Notes: generated by a model from the letters alone, not told the origin. 14,082 nucleotides of DNA from an uncultured Collinsella sp. (GCA_902491395.1 CABUHO010000038.1:1-14082), one strand, 5' to 3'. Positions 1-7,456 are shown, counted from the first letter of the stretch. Numbers and translations: made by a program.

Positions 1-156
1 TCTGAACGACTTTGCGAAGCAACCGGAGTGAAGATAGAGCCTGGCCCGCCCGCGAAGCGCCACAGAGACCGCAGGGACGGGAGCAGCTATACTACTCTCA
101 GTAGTTAAGGGTCGCGGATCCGCCGCGTCACCGCTCTCAACAGGAGGTCTTTGTTT
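1..156 (+). other. Leader region upstream of purE; possible tail of an upstream gene
   Basis: No complete gene is visible here. Reading from base 2 gives nine codons (LNDFAKQPE) and a TGA stop at 29-31, which could be the C-terminus of an upstream plus-strand gene, but nine codons are too few to call. Further on, TATACT at 88-93 resembles a -10 box without a convincing -35. ACTACT/AGTAGT (91-96 with 100-105) forms a 6-bp hairpin with a 3-base loop, and CGCGG/CCGCG (113-117 with 123-127) forms another. AGGAGG at 142-147 is the ribosome binding site of purE. I see no purine riboswitch core. Confidence 0.3.
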
Positions 157-621
157 ATGGCAGATCAGAAGCCGGTTGTCGGGATCATCATGGGCTCCAA
201 GTCCGATCTGGGCGTTATGGAAGGTTGCACCGCCGAGCTCGAGGCACTGGGCGTGCCTTATGAGCTCGTGATTGCAAGCGCACACCGCACGCCGGCGAAG
301 GTCCATGAGTGGGCCTCGACCGCTGCCGACCGCGGCATCAAGGTGATTATCGCTGCTGCCGGCAAGGCTGCTCACCTGGGCGGTGTCGTTGCTGCGTTTA
401 CGCCGCTGCCGGTCATCGGTGTGCCTATGAAGACGAGCGATCTGGGTGGTATGGACTCGCTGCTGTCGATGGTGCAGATGCCTTCGGGCGTGCCCGTTGC
501 CTGTGTGGCCATCAACGGTGCCAAGAACGCTGCCATTTACGCCACGCAGATTCTGGGCGCCTGCGACCCCGAGTACCGCAAGGTTATCGAGAAGATGAAG
601 CAGGAGATGGCTGACGCCTAA
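157..621 (+). CDS. purE: PurE, N5-carboxyaminoimidazole ribonucleotide mutase (class I)
   Basis: PurE moves the carboxylate of N5-CAIR to C4, giving CAIR, step 6 of de novo IMP synthesis in the cytoplasm. The 154-residue protein has the normal class I length. It shows the phosphate-binding GIIMGSKSD (residues 9-17), SAHRTP (41-46, His43) and AGKAAHLGGV (68-77, His73). The segment after the second histidine, with FTPLPVIGVP, is also typical. I chose ATG 157 because AGGAGG at 142-147 lies 9 bases upstream; the in-frame TTG at 151 would leave only 3. Class I enzymes usually work with PurK, which is not in this window, and purF, purM and purN are in a separate cluster downstream. The sortase gene begins 36 bases after the stop with no terminator between them, so the two are probably co-transcribed. 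Confidence 0.96.
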   Translation: MADQKPVVGIIMGSKSDLGVMEGCTAELEALGVPYELVIASAHRTPAKVHEWASTAADRGIKVIIAAAGKAAHLGGVVAAFTPLPVIGVPMKTSDLGGMDSLLSMVQMPSGVPVACVAINGAKNAAIYATQILGACDPEYRKVIEKMKQEMADA

Positions 622-657
622 GCGCTCTGCCAGTCCATTTGCAGCATAAGGAGAGCC

Positions 658-1656
658 ATGTCCGACTATCAGGGAAAGCGTTTTTCGGCTTCTCGGATTT
701 CCGATCCAGCCAAGTCGGGAGCAGCCCGCGCGCCGCAGCAGGGTCGGACATCCTCTCCTCAACAGCCGCGCGCGCCGCGCCCCGTGACGCCGGCGAAGCA
801 TCGCCGTCAGGATACGCCTGCTGCATATCGCCCTTCGTCATACAGTACGGCCAAGAAGTCACCTCGCTCTTCGGCGCATACCGCGCCATCGAGCTATACC
901 GAGCCGCCGCGCAAAAAGCGCCGCTCCGTCATTCCCATTCTGCTCATCATCATCGGCATTGGCCTGATCGTTGCTGCGGCCGCCATCTTTATCAACGCGC
1001 AGATTGGCTACAAGCAGGCGAGCGAGTCGTATCAAAAAATCGAAAAGCAATATGTGAGCGACAAGGACGCCAGTGGCGTGCCAATTGTCGACTTCAATGC
1101 GCTGGCCCAGACAAATCCCGAGGTTGTGGGTTGGATTTACGCGCCCGGTACTAACATCAACTACCCCGTGGTGCAGACCAACAACAACTCCAAGTACCTC
1201 AACACGCTGTTCGACGGTACGGCCAATGCCTCGGGAGCCATCTTCCTGGATAGCGACGACACCGCGCCGGGCATGGTGGATCAGCAGACCACGATTTACG
1301 GTCATCATATGAACGACGGTTCGATGTTCAACGTGATTTCGGATACGACCGATCAGGCGACGTTCGACAGCATGGAATACGTGTACTACATCACGCGTGA
1401 TGCGACGTATAAGTTGCGCCCGCTGGCGACCAAGGTGGTCGAGGACACGTATGCCAAGGCGCGCACGCCCAACTTTGAAGGCGACGACGGACTGAAGAAT
1501 TACCTGTCCGAGATGCTCGACGGTGCCTCGGCAGTGGCGAGCGATGCCACCGATCGTGCCGCTTCGGCAACCAAGATCGTTACGCTTGTGACCTGCCGTT
1601 CGCTGTCATTTAGCAATACGCGCGCTGTCATGGTGCTCACGCCGGTCGAGGAATAG
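658..1656 (+). CDS. srtB: Class B sortase
   Basis: Sortases are membrane-anchored transpeptidases that cut a sorting motif in secreted proteins and attach them to the cell wall or to pilin subunits. The 332-residue protein has a long N-terminal tail (about 1-89) rich in Ser, Pro, Arg and Lys, one membrane segment (about 90-113) and an extracellular catalytic domain. The catalytic residues visible are His216 in YGHHM, Cys313 in TLVTC and Arg322 in NTRAVMV. YGHHMNDGSMF and TLVTC are class B features. GGAG just before ATG 658 supports the start. No LPXTG-type substrate or pilin gene is in the window, so the target is unknown and the sortase appears as an orphan between purE and a MoaE-like gene. 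The basic cytoplasmic tail is longer than in textbook SrtB proteins. Confidence 0.92.
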   Translation: MSDYQGKRFSASRISDPAKSGAARAPQQGRTSSPQQPRAPRPVTPAKHRRQDTPAAYRPSSYSTAKKSPRSSAHTAPSSYTEPPRKKRRSVIPILLIIIGIGLIVAAAAIFINAQIGYKQASESYQKIEKQYVSDKDASGVPIVDFNALAQTNPEVVGWIYAPGTNINYPVVQTNNNSKYLNTLFDGTANASGAIFLDSDDTAPGMVDQQTTIYGHHMNDGSMFNVISDTTDQATFDSMEYVYYITRDATYKLRPLATKVVEDTYAKARTPNFEGDDGLKNYLSEMLDGASAVASDATDRAASATKIVTLVTCRSLSFSNTRAVMVLTPVEE

Positions 1657-1664
1657 ATTGTTGA

Positions 1665-1701
1665 GAGTAGCTAAAAGAGCCCCGTCCCAAATGAGCTACT
1701 C
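1665..1701 (+). other. 8-bp perfect inverted repeat between sortase and MoaE-like genes
   Basis: GAGTAGCT at 1665-1672 is perfectly complementary to AGCTACTC at 1694-1701, with a 21-base loop. No T-run follows, so it is not a classical terminator. It ends 14 bases before the GGAG of the next gene and could be a weak mRNA hairpin or a protein site. The large loop makes chance a real possibility. Confidence 0.35.
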
Positions 1702-1724
1702 GACGACGGTAAAAAGGAGAAATG

Positions 1725-2141
1725 ATGCTTGAAAGTGGCAAATCGATGCCTTCGGTTGATGCTTGGCTGCGCGAAGCCAAGGCCGATGTTTCGGCGGCTG
1801 ATTGCGGGATGTACCTGACACACAACGGCGTGGTGCGCGCGACGCCTAAGTCCGAGGTGCGTGGGGTCGAGACGGATGGTGTGGCGCCTGGACATAAGGT
1901 GGGCGGCATGGTGTTCGGCTTTGATGCCGATAAGGTGCAGGCCGCCATCGAGGCAACGCGCACGATGCCGGGTATCGGCTATGTGCGCGTGTGGCTGGCG
2001 AGTGGCGATCTCGCCGTGGGCGACGACATCATGCTCGTACTCATTGGCGGGGACATTCGCCCGCATGTGGTCGACGCACTGCAGGCGCTCGTCGGTACCA
2101 TCAAAAATGAGTGTGTGAGCGAGGTCGAGCGCGAGGCGTAA
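1725..2141 (+). CDS. Divergent MoaE-like protein (molybdopterin synthase large-subunit fold)
   Basis: MoaE, with MoaD, inserts sulfur into precursor Z to make molybdopterin. The C-terminal half matches the MoaE pattern: VRVWLASGDLAVGDDIMLVLI (about 87-107) corresponds to the strand-turn-strand that reads VTVIHRIGELWPGDEIVFVGV in E. coli MoaE. The helix from IRPHVVDAL to TIKNE (111-129) aligns without gaps to the HRSxAFEA...YLKTR helix. By that alignment Arg38, Arg112 and Lys127 match conserved Arg39, Arg104 and Lys119. The positions of His103 and Lys126 hold Ile and Val, and the HR of the IHRxG turn is missing. No moaD or other cofactor gene is nearby. It may be a degenerate or re-purposed homologue. 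ATG 1722 and ATG 1725 are adjacent; the second is chosen because AGGAG ends at 1719 and leaves a better spacing of 5. The length is 138 residues. Confidence 0.68.
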   Translation: MLESGKSMPSVDAWLREAKADVSAADCGMYLTHNGVVRATPKSEVRGVETDGVAPGHKVGGMVFGFDADKVQAAIEATRTMPGIGYVRVWLASGDLAVGDDIMLVLIGGDIRPHVVDALQALVGTIKNECVSEVEREA

Positions 2142-2165
2142 GGCCGGCAGCAGCACTCACCAACA

Positions 2166-2207
2166 AAAAGCCCACTGGCAGTTCAATCAGTCTGCCAGCG
2201 GGCTTTT
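2166..2207. terminator. Bidirectional rho-independent terminator
   Basis: AAAAGCCC-A-CTGGCAG pairs with CTGCCAG-C-GGGCTTTT across a 10-base loop, giving a 16-position stem with a single A/C mismatch. It has an A-run on the left and a T-run on the right, so it can act on both strands. It sits between two convergent genes, the MoaE-like gene ending at 2141 and the minus-strand membrane protein ending at 2241. Confidence 0.9.
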
Positions 2208-2240
2208 CTGTGCGTTGGAAAATCTCGGCATTGCGTGACG

Positions 2241-3470
2241 CTACACGCGCGTCGCATCCTTGGGGCTCATGGTCATGCTCTGGAAGCGGTTCTCCATGTA
2301 GTCGTTATCGAAATACTTGCCGTAGAACTGCGCGACGGGAATATCCGGCTCCGTGCCGTTGACGCGCTGGTACCAGTAGTCGAGCGACTGCAGCGTCATG
2401 ACGCCGTCGACCAGCATAATGACGGTAAAGATGACGGTAGCCGAGTAGCGACTCTTCCACGGAATCATGTTGATGAGCTTGAGCAGCCTCGGCAGCAGCA
2501 GCTTGATCCAGATAAGGCCACCCAGGCCCCACAGGCAGGCAAAGCCCGTGCAGGTGCGTCCGCCCGTAAGGACGGCGAGTGGGTCGGGCATGCCGAACAG
2601 CTTCATGTGCGAGTAGCTCCACGAGACCACGCCAAATGAGGTCTGCATAAACCAGCCCACGAACACCTCAAAGCTCGCGCCGAGCACAGCGCTTACCAGG
2701 AAAATGATGATGGGGTTCTTTTTATAGAAGCGGTTGAGCACCATGGTCATGAGTACGGCGCCAAAGCCATAGATGGGGCTGAAGGGACCAAACAGCATGC
2801 CGGCGCGGTCCTGGTAGACGCCTGGGTCGTCGACCGTCATGTGCCAGATGTCCTCGGCGATCAGGCCGAGCACACAGCAGACGAGGAATACCCAGAACAG
2901 GTTGAAGTAGTTGAGCTTGATGTAGCCCTCGCCGGTCTCATCGCGGCCGAGCATGCCCTCGGCGGCGGCGTCGCGGTCGAGCATCTCCTGTAGGCGGCGC
3001 TGCAGTTCGCGCTCCTGGCGAAGCGTAGGATCGACGGTGGCTGAAAGCGCGATGAGGATACCGAGCTGAATAGCGGGACGAAGCAAGAAGAGCCCGATAC
3101 CTTGGAGCATCACGTCGACCAAAAGCTCGACGACGGTGAATGCAATAAGGATGTAGGACAGGCGGGCGGCGTTGCGGCGCTGGTTTTTGATAAGGTCCAG
3201 GCCAAAGATGATCAGGATGACGGCACTTGCCGCAGAGAGCATGATGCCGGCGACGATGAGTCCAACCGAGACCAGCATATTGTCGCCGAGCTTTTCGGCG
3301 GCGTTGCCGTTGATGAGCGCGGTGATGACCTGCCACATAAAGGCGGCGACCGACGGGAGTGTGCCCACGCCGGACAGGATGCACAGGACGGCGTACACCT
3401 TAATGATGAGGGGAATCTTCTTGACCTCCGTGGCGCTGGGGACGCTGGGGTCGAGTTCGTTTCGATCCAT
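2241..3470 (-). CDS. CmpB-family multi-pass membrane protein (putative ABC transporter permease)
   Basis: A 409-residue integral membrane protein in two halves. The N-terminal half (about 20-145) has four hydrophobic segments. A charged linker rich in Arg and Glu (about 146-183) joins it to a C-terminal half (about 184-368) that matches the family annotated as putative ABC transporter permease CmpB. Visible family features are MLFGPFSPIYGFGAVL (225-240), ASFEVFVGWFM (265-275), WSYS (284-287) and GGRTCTGFACLWGLGGL (303-319) followed by IKLLLPRLLKLI. About 40 soluble residues end the protein. No ATPase or binding protein accompanies it, and the true function of this family is unclear, so the transporter name should be treated as a label. 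The start at 3470 has GAAAGG 6 bases upstream on the minus strand. It is convergent with the sortase operon and divergent from purF. Confidence 0.82.
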   Translation of the reverse strand: MDRNELDPSVPSATEVKKIPLIIKVYAVLCILSGVGTLPSVAAFMWQVITALINGNAAEKLGDNMLVSVGLIVAGIMLSAASAVILIIFGLDLIKNQRRNAARLSYILIAFTVVELLVDVMLQGIGLFLLRPAIQLGILIALSATVDPTLRQERELQRRLQEMLDRDAAAEGMLGRDETGEGYIKLNYFNLFWVFLVCCVLGLIAEDIWHMTVDDPGVYQDRAGMLFGPFSPIYGFGAVLMTMVLNRFYKKNPIIIFLVSAVLGASFEVFVGWFMQTSFGVVSWSYSHMKLFGMPDPLAVLTGGRTCTGFACLWGLGGLIWIKLLLPRLLKLINMIPWKSRYSATVIFTVIMLVDGVMTLQSLDYWYQRVNGTEPDIPVAQFYGKYFDNDYMENRFQSMTMSPKDATRV

Positions 3471-3755
3471 ACAGAACCTTTCTCGCTTTGTCCTAGGTTA
3501 CAAGGATACGCCGCCGACCTGCCAAAAGACAGGACGAACGTCCCAATTGCAACTTTGTAATCCCCAACGGTGGGCGCGGCGGCCATCTGGGGGCGCGGGC
3601 GCTTGCACTGGACAGACCGATAAAATGTTTGGCCGCAAAACGGATTATTAGCTCGGTGGGCTTTTAAAAAGCGCTGCTCATGCGCTGGGGAGCGCGTCGC
3701 GCCGTGCGTATAATAAGGCGGGTAACGCCAAAATACGAGGCTCTGAGGGGATGCC
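3471..3755. promoter_or_regulatory. Divergent intergenic region between the CmpB-like gene and purF
   Basis: This 285-base gap must hold promoters for both genes. The best plus-strand -10 is TATAAT at 3709-3714, 41 bases before the purF start codon, but no good -35 lies 16-18 bases ahead. TAAAAT at 3621-3626 is a second weak candidate. GGACG/CGTCC (3532-3536 with 3539-3543) is a short dyad. The minus strand around it reads TTGGGACGTTCG, which resembles the core of the intergenic hairpin family but has no complementary stems, so it may be a relic. GAGGGG at 3745-3750 is the purF ribosome binding site. I see no riboswitch or further gene. Confidence 0.4.
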
Positions 3756-5426
3756 ATGTCTCAAGAAACCATCCGCGCGGCCGAGCGTGCCGCGGGACAG
3801 GTGAACGCCATGTCGACGTATGATCCGGACTCTGACCAGCTGCATGAGGAATGCGGCGTTTTTGGTGTCTGGGCGCCCGATCGCGACGTGGCTCGACTGA
3901 CGTACTTTGGCCTGCGTGCACTGCAGCACCGTGGCCAAGAATCGGCGGGAATCGCTGTTGGTGACGGCGGTACGGTTATGGTCCGCAAGGATCTGGGCCT
4001 GCTCGACCGCGTGTTCTCCAATGCCGACTTGTCGACGCTCTCCGGTCAGCTGGCCGTGGGTCATGTGCGCTACGGCACCGCCGGCGCCAAGAGCTGGGAA
4101 GCCTCTCAGCCGCACCTCTCTACCATCAATAGCGTCATTATCGCGCTCGCGCACAACGGCACCCTCGTCAACACCGACGAGCTGCGCCGCCAGCTGATCG
4201 AGCTGGGCGTGCCGTTCCTCTCCAATTCGGATTCCGAGGTCGCGACCAAACTCATCGGCTACTTTACTCAGCGTACAGGCCATCTGCGCGAGGGCATTCG
4301 CAAGACCATGGAGCTCGTGCGCGGCGGCTACGCCATGACGCTCATCAACGAGCAGGCGCTCTACGCATTCCGCGATCCGCACGGCATTCGCCCACTCGTG
4401 CTGGGCAAGCTGGTGGATGAGGGCCTGGACCAGGCCGATGCCGCATCCGTTTCGCAGCTGCCCTCGCAAGACGGCGCCGCGACGGTCGACTCCGCCGTCC
4501 ATGTCACGCGCGCCGGCGGCTGGGTCGTTGCTTCCGAGACCTGCGCACTCGACATCGTGGGTGCCGAGTATGTCCGTGACGTCCGTCCCGGCGAGATCTT
4601 GCGCATCAGCGCCGAGGGTCTGGTATCCGAGCAGGGCGTGCCTGCAGCCGAAGAGCCCGCCAACTGCATCTTCGAGCAGGTCTACTTTGCCCGCCCCGAC
4701 TCCATCATGAACGGCAAGAGCGTCTATGCCTGCCGTTACGACATGGGTCGTCAGCTGGCACATGAGGAGCCTGTCGAGGCCGACCTGGTCATCGGCGTGC
4801 CCGACTCCGGCCTGCCGCCCGCGGAGGGGTATTCGCACGAGAGCGGTATTCCCTTTGGCGAGGGCCTTATCAAGAACCGCTACGTGGGCCGTACGTTTAT
4901 CGAGCCTACGCAGGAGTTGCGTGCCATGGGCGTGCGTATGAAACTCAACCCGCTGCGCGACAACATCGAGGGCAAGCGTCTGGTCGTCATCGACGACTCC
5001 ATCGTCCGCGGCACCACCATGGTGCAGCTCGTCAAGATGCTGCGCAACGCCGGCGCCAAGGAGATTCACATCCGCATCAACTCGCCCGAGGTCATCTGGC
5101 CGTGCTTCTACGGTATCGATACCGACGTGCAGTCGCAGCTCATCAGCGCCAACAAGACGGTCGACGAGATTTGCGAGTACATCGGCGCCGATTCGCTGGC
5201 CTTCCTTTCGGTCGAGGGCCTGCTTAAGGTCATGCCCAAGGGCGGCTACTGCGATGCGTGCTTTACCGGCCGCTACCCCGTGGCGATTCCCGAGAGCTTT
5301 GGCCGCGACAAGTTTATGGAGGGCTTTAAGCCCCGCAACCTGGACAAGCCGCTGTACTTTGACGACGACGCCGTGGTCGAGAAATACGACGACCGCAGCT
5401 GGGAAGAGGAGCACGGCGAGGCCTAA
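3756..5426 (+). CDS. purF: PurF, amidophosphoribosyltransferase
   Basis: PurF makes 5-phosphoribosylamine from PRPP and glutamine, the first committed step of purine synthesis. The 556-residue protein has an N-terminal propeptide of 32 residues, then the Ntn-hydrolase nucleophile Cys33 in HEECGVFGV. The glutaminase domain follows with FGLRALQHRGQESAGIAV (51-68), VGHVRYGTAG (101-110) and LAHNGTLVN (131-139). The phosphoribosyltransferase domain has VIGVPDSGLPPA (345-356) and the PRPP loop VIDDSIVRGTT (411-421). Four cysteines, Cys304, Cys450, Cys499 and Cys502, sit where the B. subtilis type enzyme binds a [4Fe-4S] cluster. A stretch of about 30 residues rich in Asp, Ala and Ser (about 221-252), just before GGWVVASETCALD, looks like an insertion. 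ATG 3756 follows GAGGGG at 3745-3750. purM follows after 157 bases without an obvious terminator. Confidence 0.96.
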   Translation: MSQETIRAAERAAGQVNAMSTYDPDSDQLHEECGVFGVWAPDRDVARLTYFGLRALQHRGQESAGIAVGDGGTVMVRKDLGLLDRVFSNADLSTLSGQLAVGHVRYGTAGAKSWEASQPHLSTINSVIIALAHNGTLVNTDELRRQLIELGVPFLSNSDSEVATKLIGYFTQRTGHLREGIRKTMELVRGGYAMTLINEQALYAFRDPHGIRPLVLGKLVDEGLDQADAASVSQLPSQDGAATVDSAVHVTRAGGWVVASETCALDIVGAEYVRDVRPGEILRISAEGLVSEQGVPAAEEPANCIFEQVYFARPDSIMNGKSVYACRYDMGRQLAHEEPVEADLVIGVPDSGLPPAEGYSHESGIPFGEGLIKNRYVGRTFIEPTQELRAMGVRMKLNPLRDNIEGKRLVVIDDSIVRGTTMVQLVKMLRNAGAKEIHIRINSPEVIWPCFYGIDTDVQSQLISANKTVDEICEYIGADSLAFLSVEGLLKVMPKGGYCDACFTGRYPVAIPESFGRDKFMEGFKPRNLDKPLYFDDDAVVEKYDDRSWEEEHGEA

Positions 5427-5465
5427 AACCTGCCATGTGGGGACAGGTATATTTTGGTAGGTTTT
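5425..5465 (+). repeat. Intergenic hairpin element of the GGGGACAG family (single copy)
   Basis: AAAACCTGCCA (5425-5435) pairs with TGGTAGGTTTT (5455-5465), with one G-T wobble, around a 19-base loop that contains GGGGACAGG at 5439-5447. In the 31-base frame used by the other copies (5430-5460), GGGAC falls at core positions 4-8, as in the others. The element begins within the purF stop codon. It could act on purF-purM mRNA, but there is no downstream T-run. Confidence 0.65.
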
Positions 5466-5534
5466 ACCTGCTGTTTTGTTGATATGACGGCGCGTGCTGT
5501 TATGGCGCGCGCCGAAATGAACGCAACTATGAGC

Positions 5535-5563
5535 ACCGTTTGGCGCCCGCGCGGCGCCACGGT
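5535..5563 (+). promoter_or_regulatory. Strong hairpin just before the purM ribosome binding site
   Basis: ACCG (5535-5538), a two-base TT bulge, and TGGCGCC (5541-5547) pair perfectly with GGCGCCA (5553-5559) and CGGT (5560-5563) around the loop CGCGC. This gives 11 base pairs, mostly G-C. The structure ends about 5 bases before the GAGAGGAAGG preceding purM and has no T-run. It may modulate purM translation or stabilise a processed mRNA end. A weaker GGCGCG/CGCGCC stem lies at 5489-5513. Confidence 0.55.
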
Positions 5564-5583
5564 AGTGGGAGAGGAAGGCTCAG

Positions 5584-6687
5584 ATGAGCGACAGCAAGCA
5601 TGTGACGTATGAGGATGCCGGCGTCGATACCGCTGAGGGCGGCCGCGCCGTCGACGCGATTAAGCAGATGGTCAAGGACACCAATCGCCCCGAGGTTATC
5701 GGCGGCATCGGCGGCTTCGGTGGCCTGTTCTCGGCTGCCGCGCTTAAGGATATGGAAGACCCGATCCTGATCAGCGGTACCGACGGCGTGGGCACCAAGC
5801 TCGTGCTCGCCCAGATCATGGACCGTCACGAGACGGTGGGCCAGGACCTGGTCGCTATGTGCGTCAACGACATTCTGGCTTCGGGCGCCGAGCCGCTGTT
5901 CTTCCTGGACTACGTTGCCATCGGTCACATCGAGGCCGAGCACATGGCAAAGATCATCAAGGGTGTGGCCGACGGCTGCAAGCTCGCGGGCTGCGCGCTC
6001 GTGGGCGGCGAGATGGCCGAGCACCCCGGCGTCATGGCTCCGGCCGACTACGATCTCGCCGGCTTTACCGTGGGCGTCGTCGACCGTCCCAAGATGCTCG
6101 ACCCCGCAAACGTCCGCCCGGGCGATGTGATCCTGGGCCTGCCTTCCACCGGCGTGCACTCCAACGGCTACTCGCTCGTGCGCAAGGTCATTGGCGTCGA
6201 CGGCATTAAGCCGGGCACGCCCGAGGCCGCCGCTAAGGCGGAGGAACTGAGCCGTCCGCTCGAGGAGCTCGGCGGTGCATCGCTGGCAGACGCTCTGCTG
6301 GCCCCCACGCGTATCTACGTCAAGTCGATTCTGGAGCTGCTGCGCGGCGGCGCCAACGTGCACGCCATCGCCCACATCACTGGCGGCGGTATTACCGAGA
6401 ACCTCAACCGCGCGCTCGCCGACGACGTCGACGCCGTGGTCACCCGCAACGGTGCCGAGATGGGTTGGGACGTTCCGCCCGTCATCACCTACGTGTCGCG
6501 CCAGGCCGAGCTCGCGCCCAACGAGGCATGCAAGACCTTCAACATGGGCGTTGGCCTGTGCCTGATCGTCGCCCCCGAGGACGAGGCCGCGGTTACCGAG
6601 GCCCTGGTCGCGCTGGGCGAGAAGCCGTTCCGCGTGGGCGAGTGCGTCGAGGGCTCCGGTAAGGTCGTGTACTCCGATGAGCGCTAA
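5584..6687 (+). CDS. purM: PurM, phosphoribosylformylglycinamidine cyclo-ligase (AIR synthetase)
   Basis: PurM uses ATP to close the imidazole ring of FGAM, giving AIR, step 5 of the pathway. At 367 residues it is slightly longer than the usual 345-350. Typical features are GGIGGFGGLF (40-49), the nucleotide-site segment GTDGVGTKL (65-73), CVNDILASGAEPLFFLDY (93-110), GGEMAEHPG (about 141-149), the GLPSTGVHSNGYSLVR segment (about 181-196) and HITGGGITENL near residue 265. The start at ATG 5584 has GAGAGGAAGG ending about 6 bases upstream. The last 11 bases overlap purN, which implies translational coupling. Confidence 0.96.
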   Translation: MSDSKHVTYEDAGVDTAEGGRAVDAIKQMVKDTNRPEVIGGIGGFGGLFSAAALKDMEDPILISGTDGVGTKLVLAQIMDRHETVGQDLVAMCVNDILASGAEPLFFLDYVAIGHIEAEHMAKIIKGVADGCKLAGCALVGGEMAEHPGVMAPADYDLAGFTVGVVDRPKMLDPANVRPGDVILGLPSTGVHSNGYSLVRKVIGVDGIKPGTPEAAAKAEELSRPLEELGGASLADALLAPTRIYVKSILELLRGGANVHAIAHITGGGITENLNRALADDVDAVVTRNGAEMGWDVPPVITYVSRQAELAPNEACKTFNMGVGLCLIVAPEDEAAVTEALVALGEKPFRVGECVEGSGKVVYSDER

Positions 6688-7378
6688 CGAGCAGATGGCT
6701 GCTGCCGAGGGCCTGGGCTTTGTGCCCTACGCCCGTCCGACCGGCACCGATACGGCCGAGCCGCTCAAGATCGGTGTGCTCATCAGCGGTTCGGGTACCA
6801 ACCTGCAGGCGCTGATCGATCTGATCGCCGCCGGTAAGCTCAACGCCTCGATTGAGCTTGTGGTGTCGAGCCGTCCTTCGGCTAAGGGTTTGCAGCGCGC
6901 TGAGCGCGCGGGCATCCAGACGCTCACGCTGTCCAAGGATGTCTATGCCGACCCTATTGCCGCCGACGAGATCATCGCGCACGAGCTGCTCGAGCGCGGC
7001 TGCGAGTATGTGGTCATGGCCGGCTACATGCGCATGGTGCACACGCCGCTGCTGGCGGCGTTCCCCAATCGCGTGGTCAACCTGCATCCGGCGCTGCTGC
7101 CGAGCTTTACCGGTGCCCATGCGATTGACGATGCGTTTGCGCGTGGCGTCAAGGTGACCGGCGTGACCGTGCATTTTGCCAACGAGGTCTACGACAACGG
7201 CCCCATCATCGCCCAGCGTGCGCTGGCTGTCGAGGAAGGCTGGGACGTCGACACGCTCGAGGAGCATATCCACGCGATTGAGCACGTGCTGTATCCCGAG
7301 GTCGTGCAGATGCTCGCCGACGGCCGCGTCCACGTGCTGGAGAGCGGCAAGGTCGCAATTGATGCGCCCCGCGGCTAG
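6677..7378 (+). CDS. purN: PurN, phosphoribosylglycinamide formyltransferase
   Basis: PurN transfers a formyl group from 10-formyltetrahydrofolate to GAR, step 3 of the pathway. The 233-residue product has the core LISGSGTNLQALI (35-47), MAGYMRMV (114-121), NLHPALLPSF (135-144) and HFANEVYDNGPIIAQ (166-180). The expected catalytic triad is Asn135, His137 and Asp173. The core begins at KIGVLISG (residue 31), so about 30 residues precede it; the E. coli enzyme starts almost directly with this strand. ATG 6677 overlaps the purM stop at 6685-6687. An internal ATG at 6695 would shorten the tail by 6 residues. Neither has a strong Shine-Dalgarno, so translation probably relies on coupling to purM and the exact start is uncertain. 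Confidence 0.95.
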   Translation: MSANEQMAAAEGLGFVPYARPTGTDTAEPLKIGVLISGSGTNLQALIDLIAAGKLNASIELVVSSRPSAKGLQRAERAGIQTLTLSKDVYADPIAADEIIAHELLERGCEYVVMAGYMRMVHTPLLAAFPNRVVNLHPALLPSFTGAHAIDDAFARGVKVTGVTVHFANEVYDNGPIIAQRALAVEEGWDVDTLEEHIHAIEHVLYPEVVQMLADGRVHVLESGKVAIDAPRG

Positions 7379-7410
7379 CGGCGCACAGTACAATTTAGTT
7401 GAGTGGTCAG

Positions 7411-7453
7411 GGTGGTCATTGGCGCCAAGGCGCGCGTGGCCACCTTTTGTTTT
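7411..7453 (+). terminator. Rho-independent terminator after purN
   Basis: GGTGGTCA (7411-7418) pairs with TGGCCACC (7437-7444) with one G-T wobble, an inner TTGGCGCCAA palindrome stacks in the loop, and TTTTGTTTT follows at 7445-7453. It lies 33 bases after the purN stop and should end the purF-purM-purN transcript. TACAAT at 7389-7394 raises the possibility that the hairpin sits in the leader of the next gene instead. Confidence 0.75.
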
Positions 7454-7456
7454 GGG

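Noticed and set aside
1..156. Purine riboswitch upstream of purE
   Set aside because: I looked for the conserved three-way-junction sequences and found none; only short hairpins are present.
3678..5414. 578-codon open frame antisense to purF
   Set aside because: It is a by-product of G+C-rich codon bias on the opposite strand; the sense frame encodes a full PurF with all motifs and the antisense product shows no recognisable domain.
7389..7394. TACAAT as a promoter for the EIIA gene
   Set aside because: No -35 at proper spacing, and the next structure is a terminator-like hairpin; left as a remote possibility.
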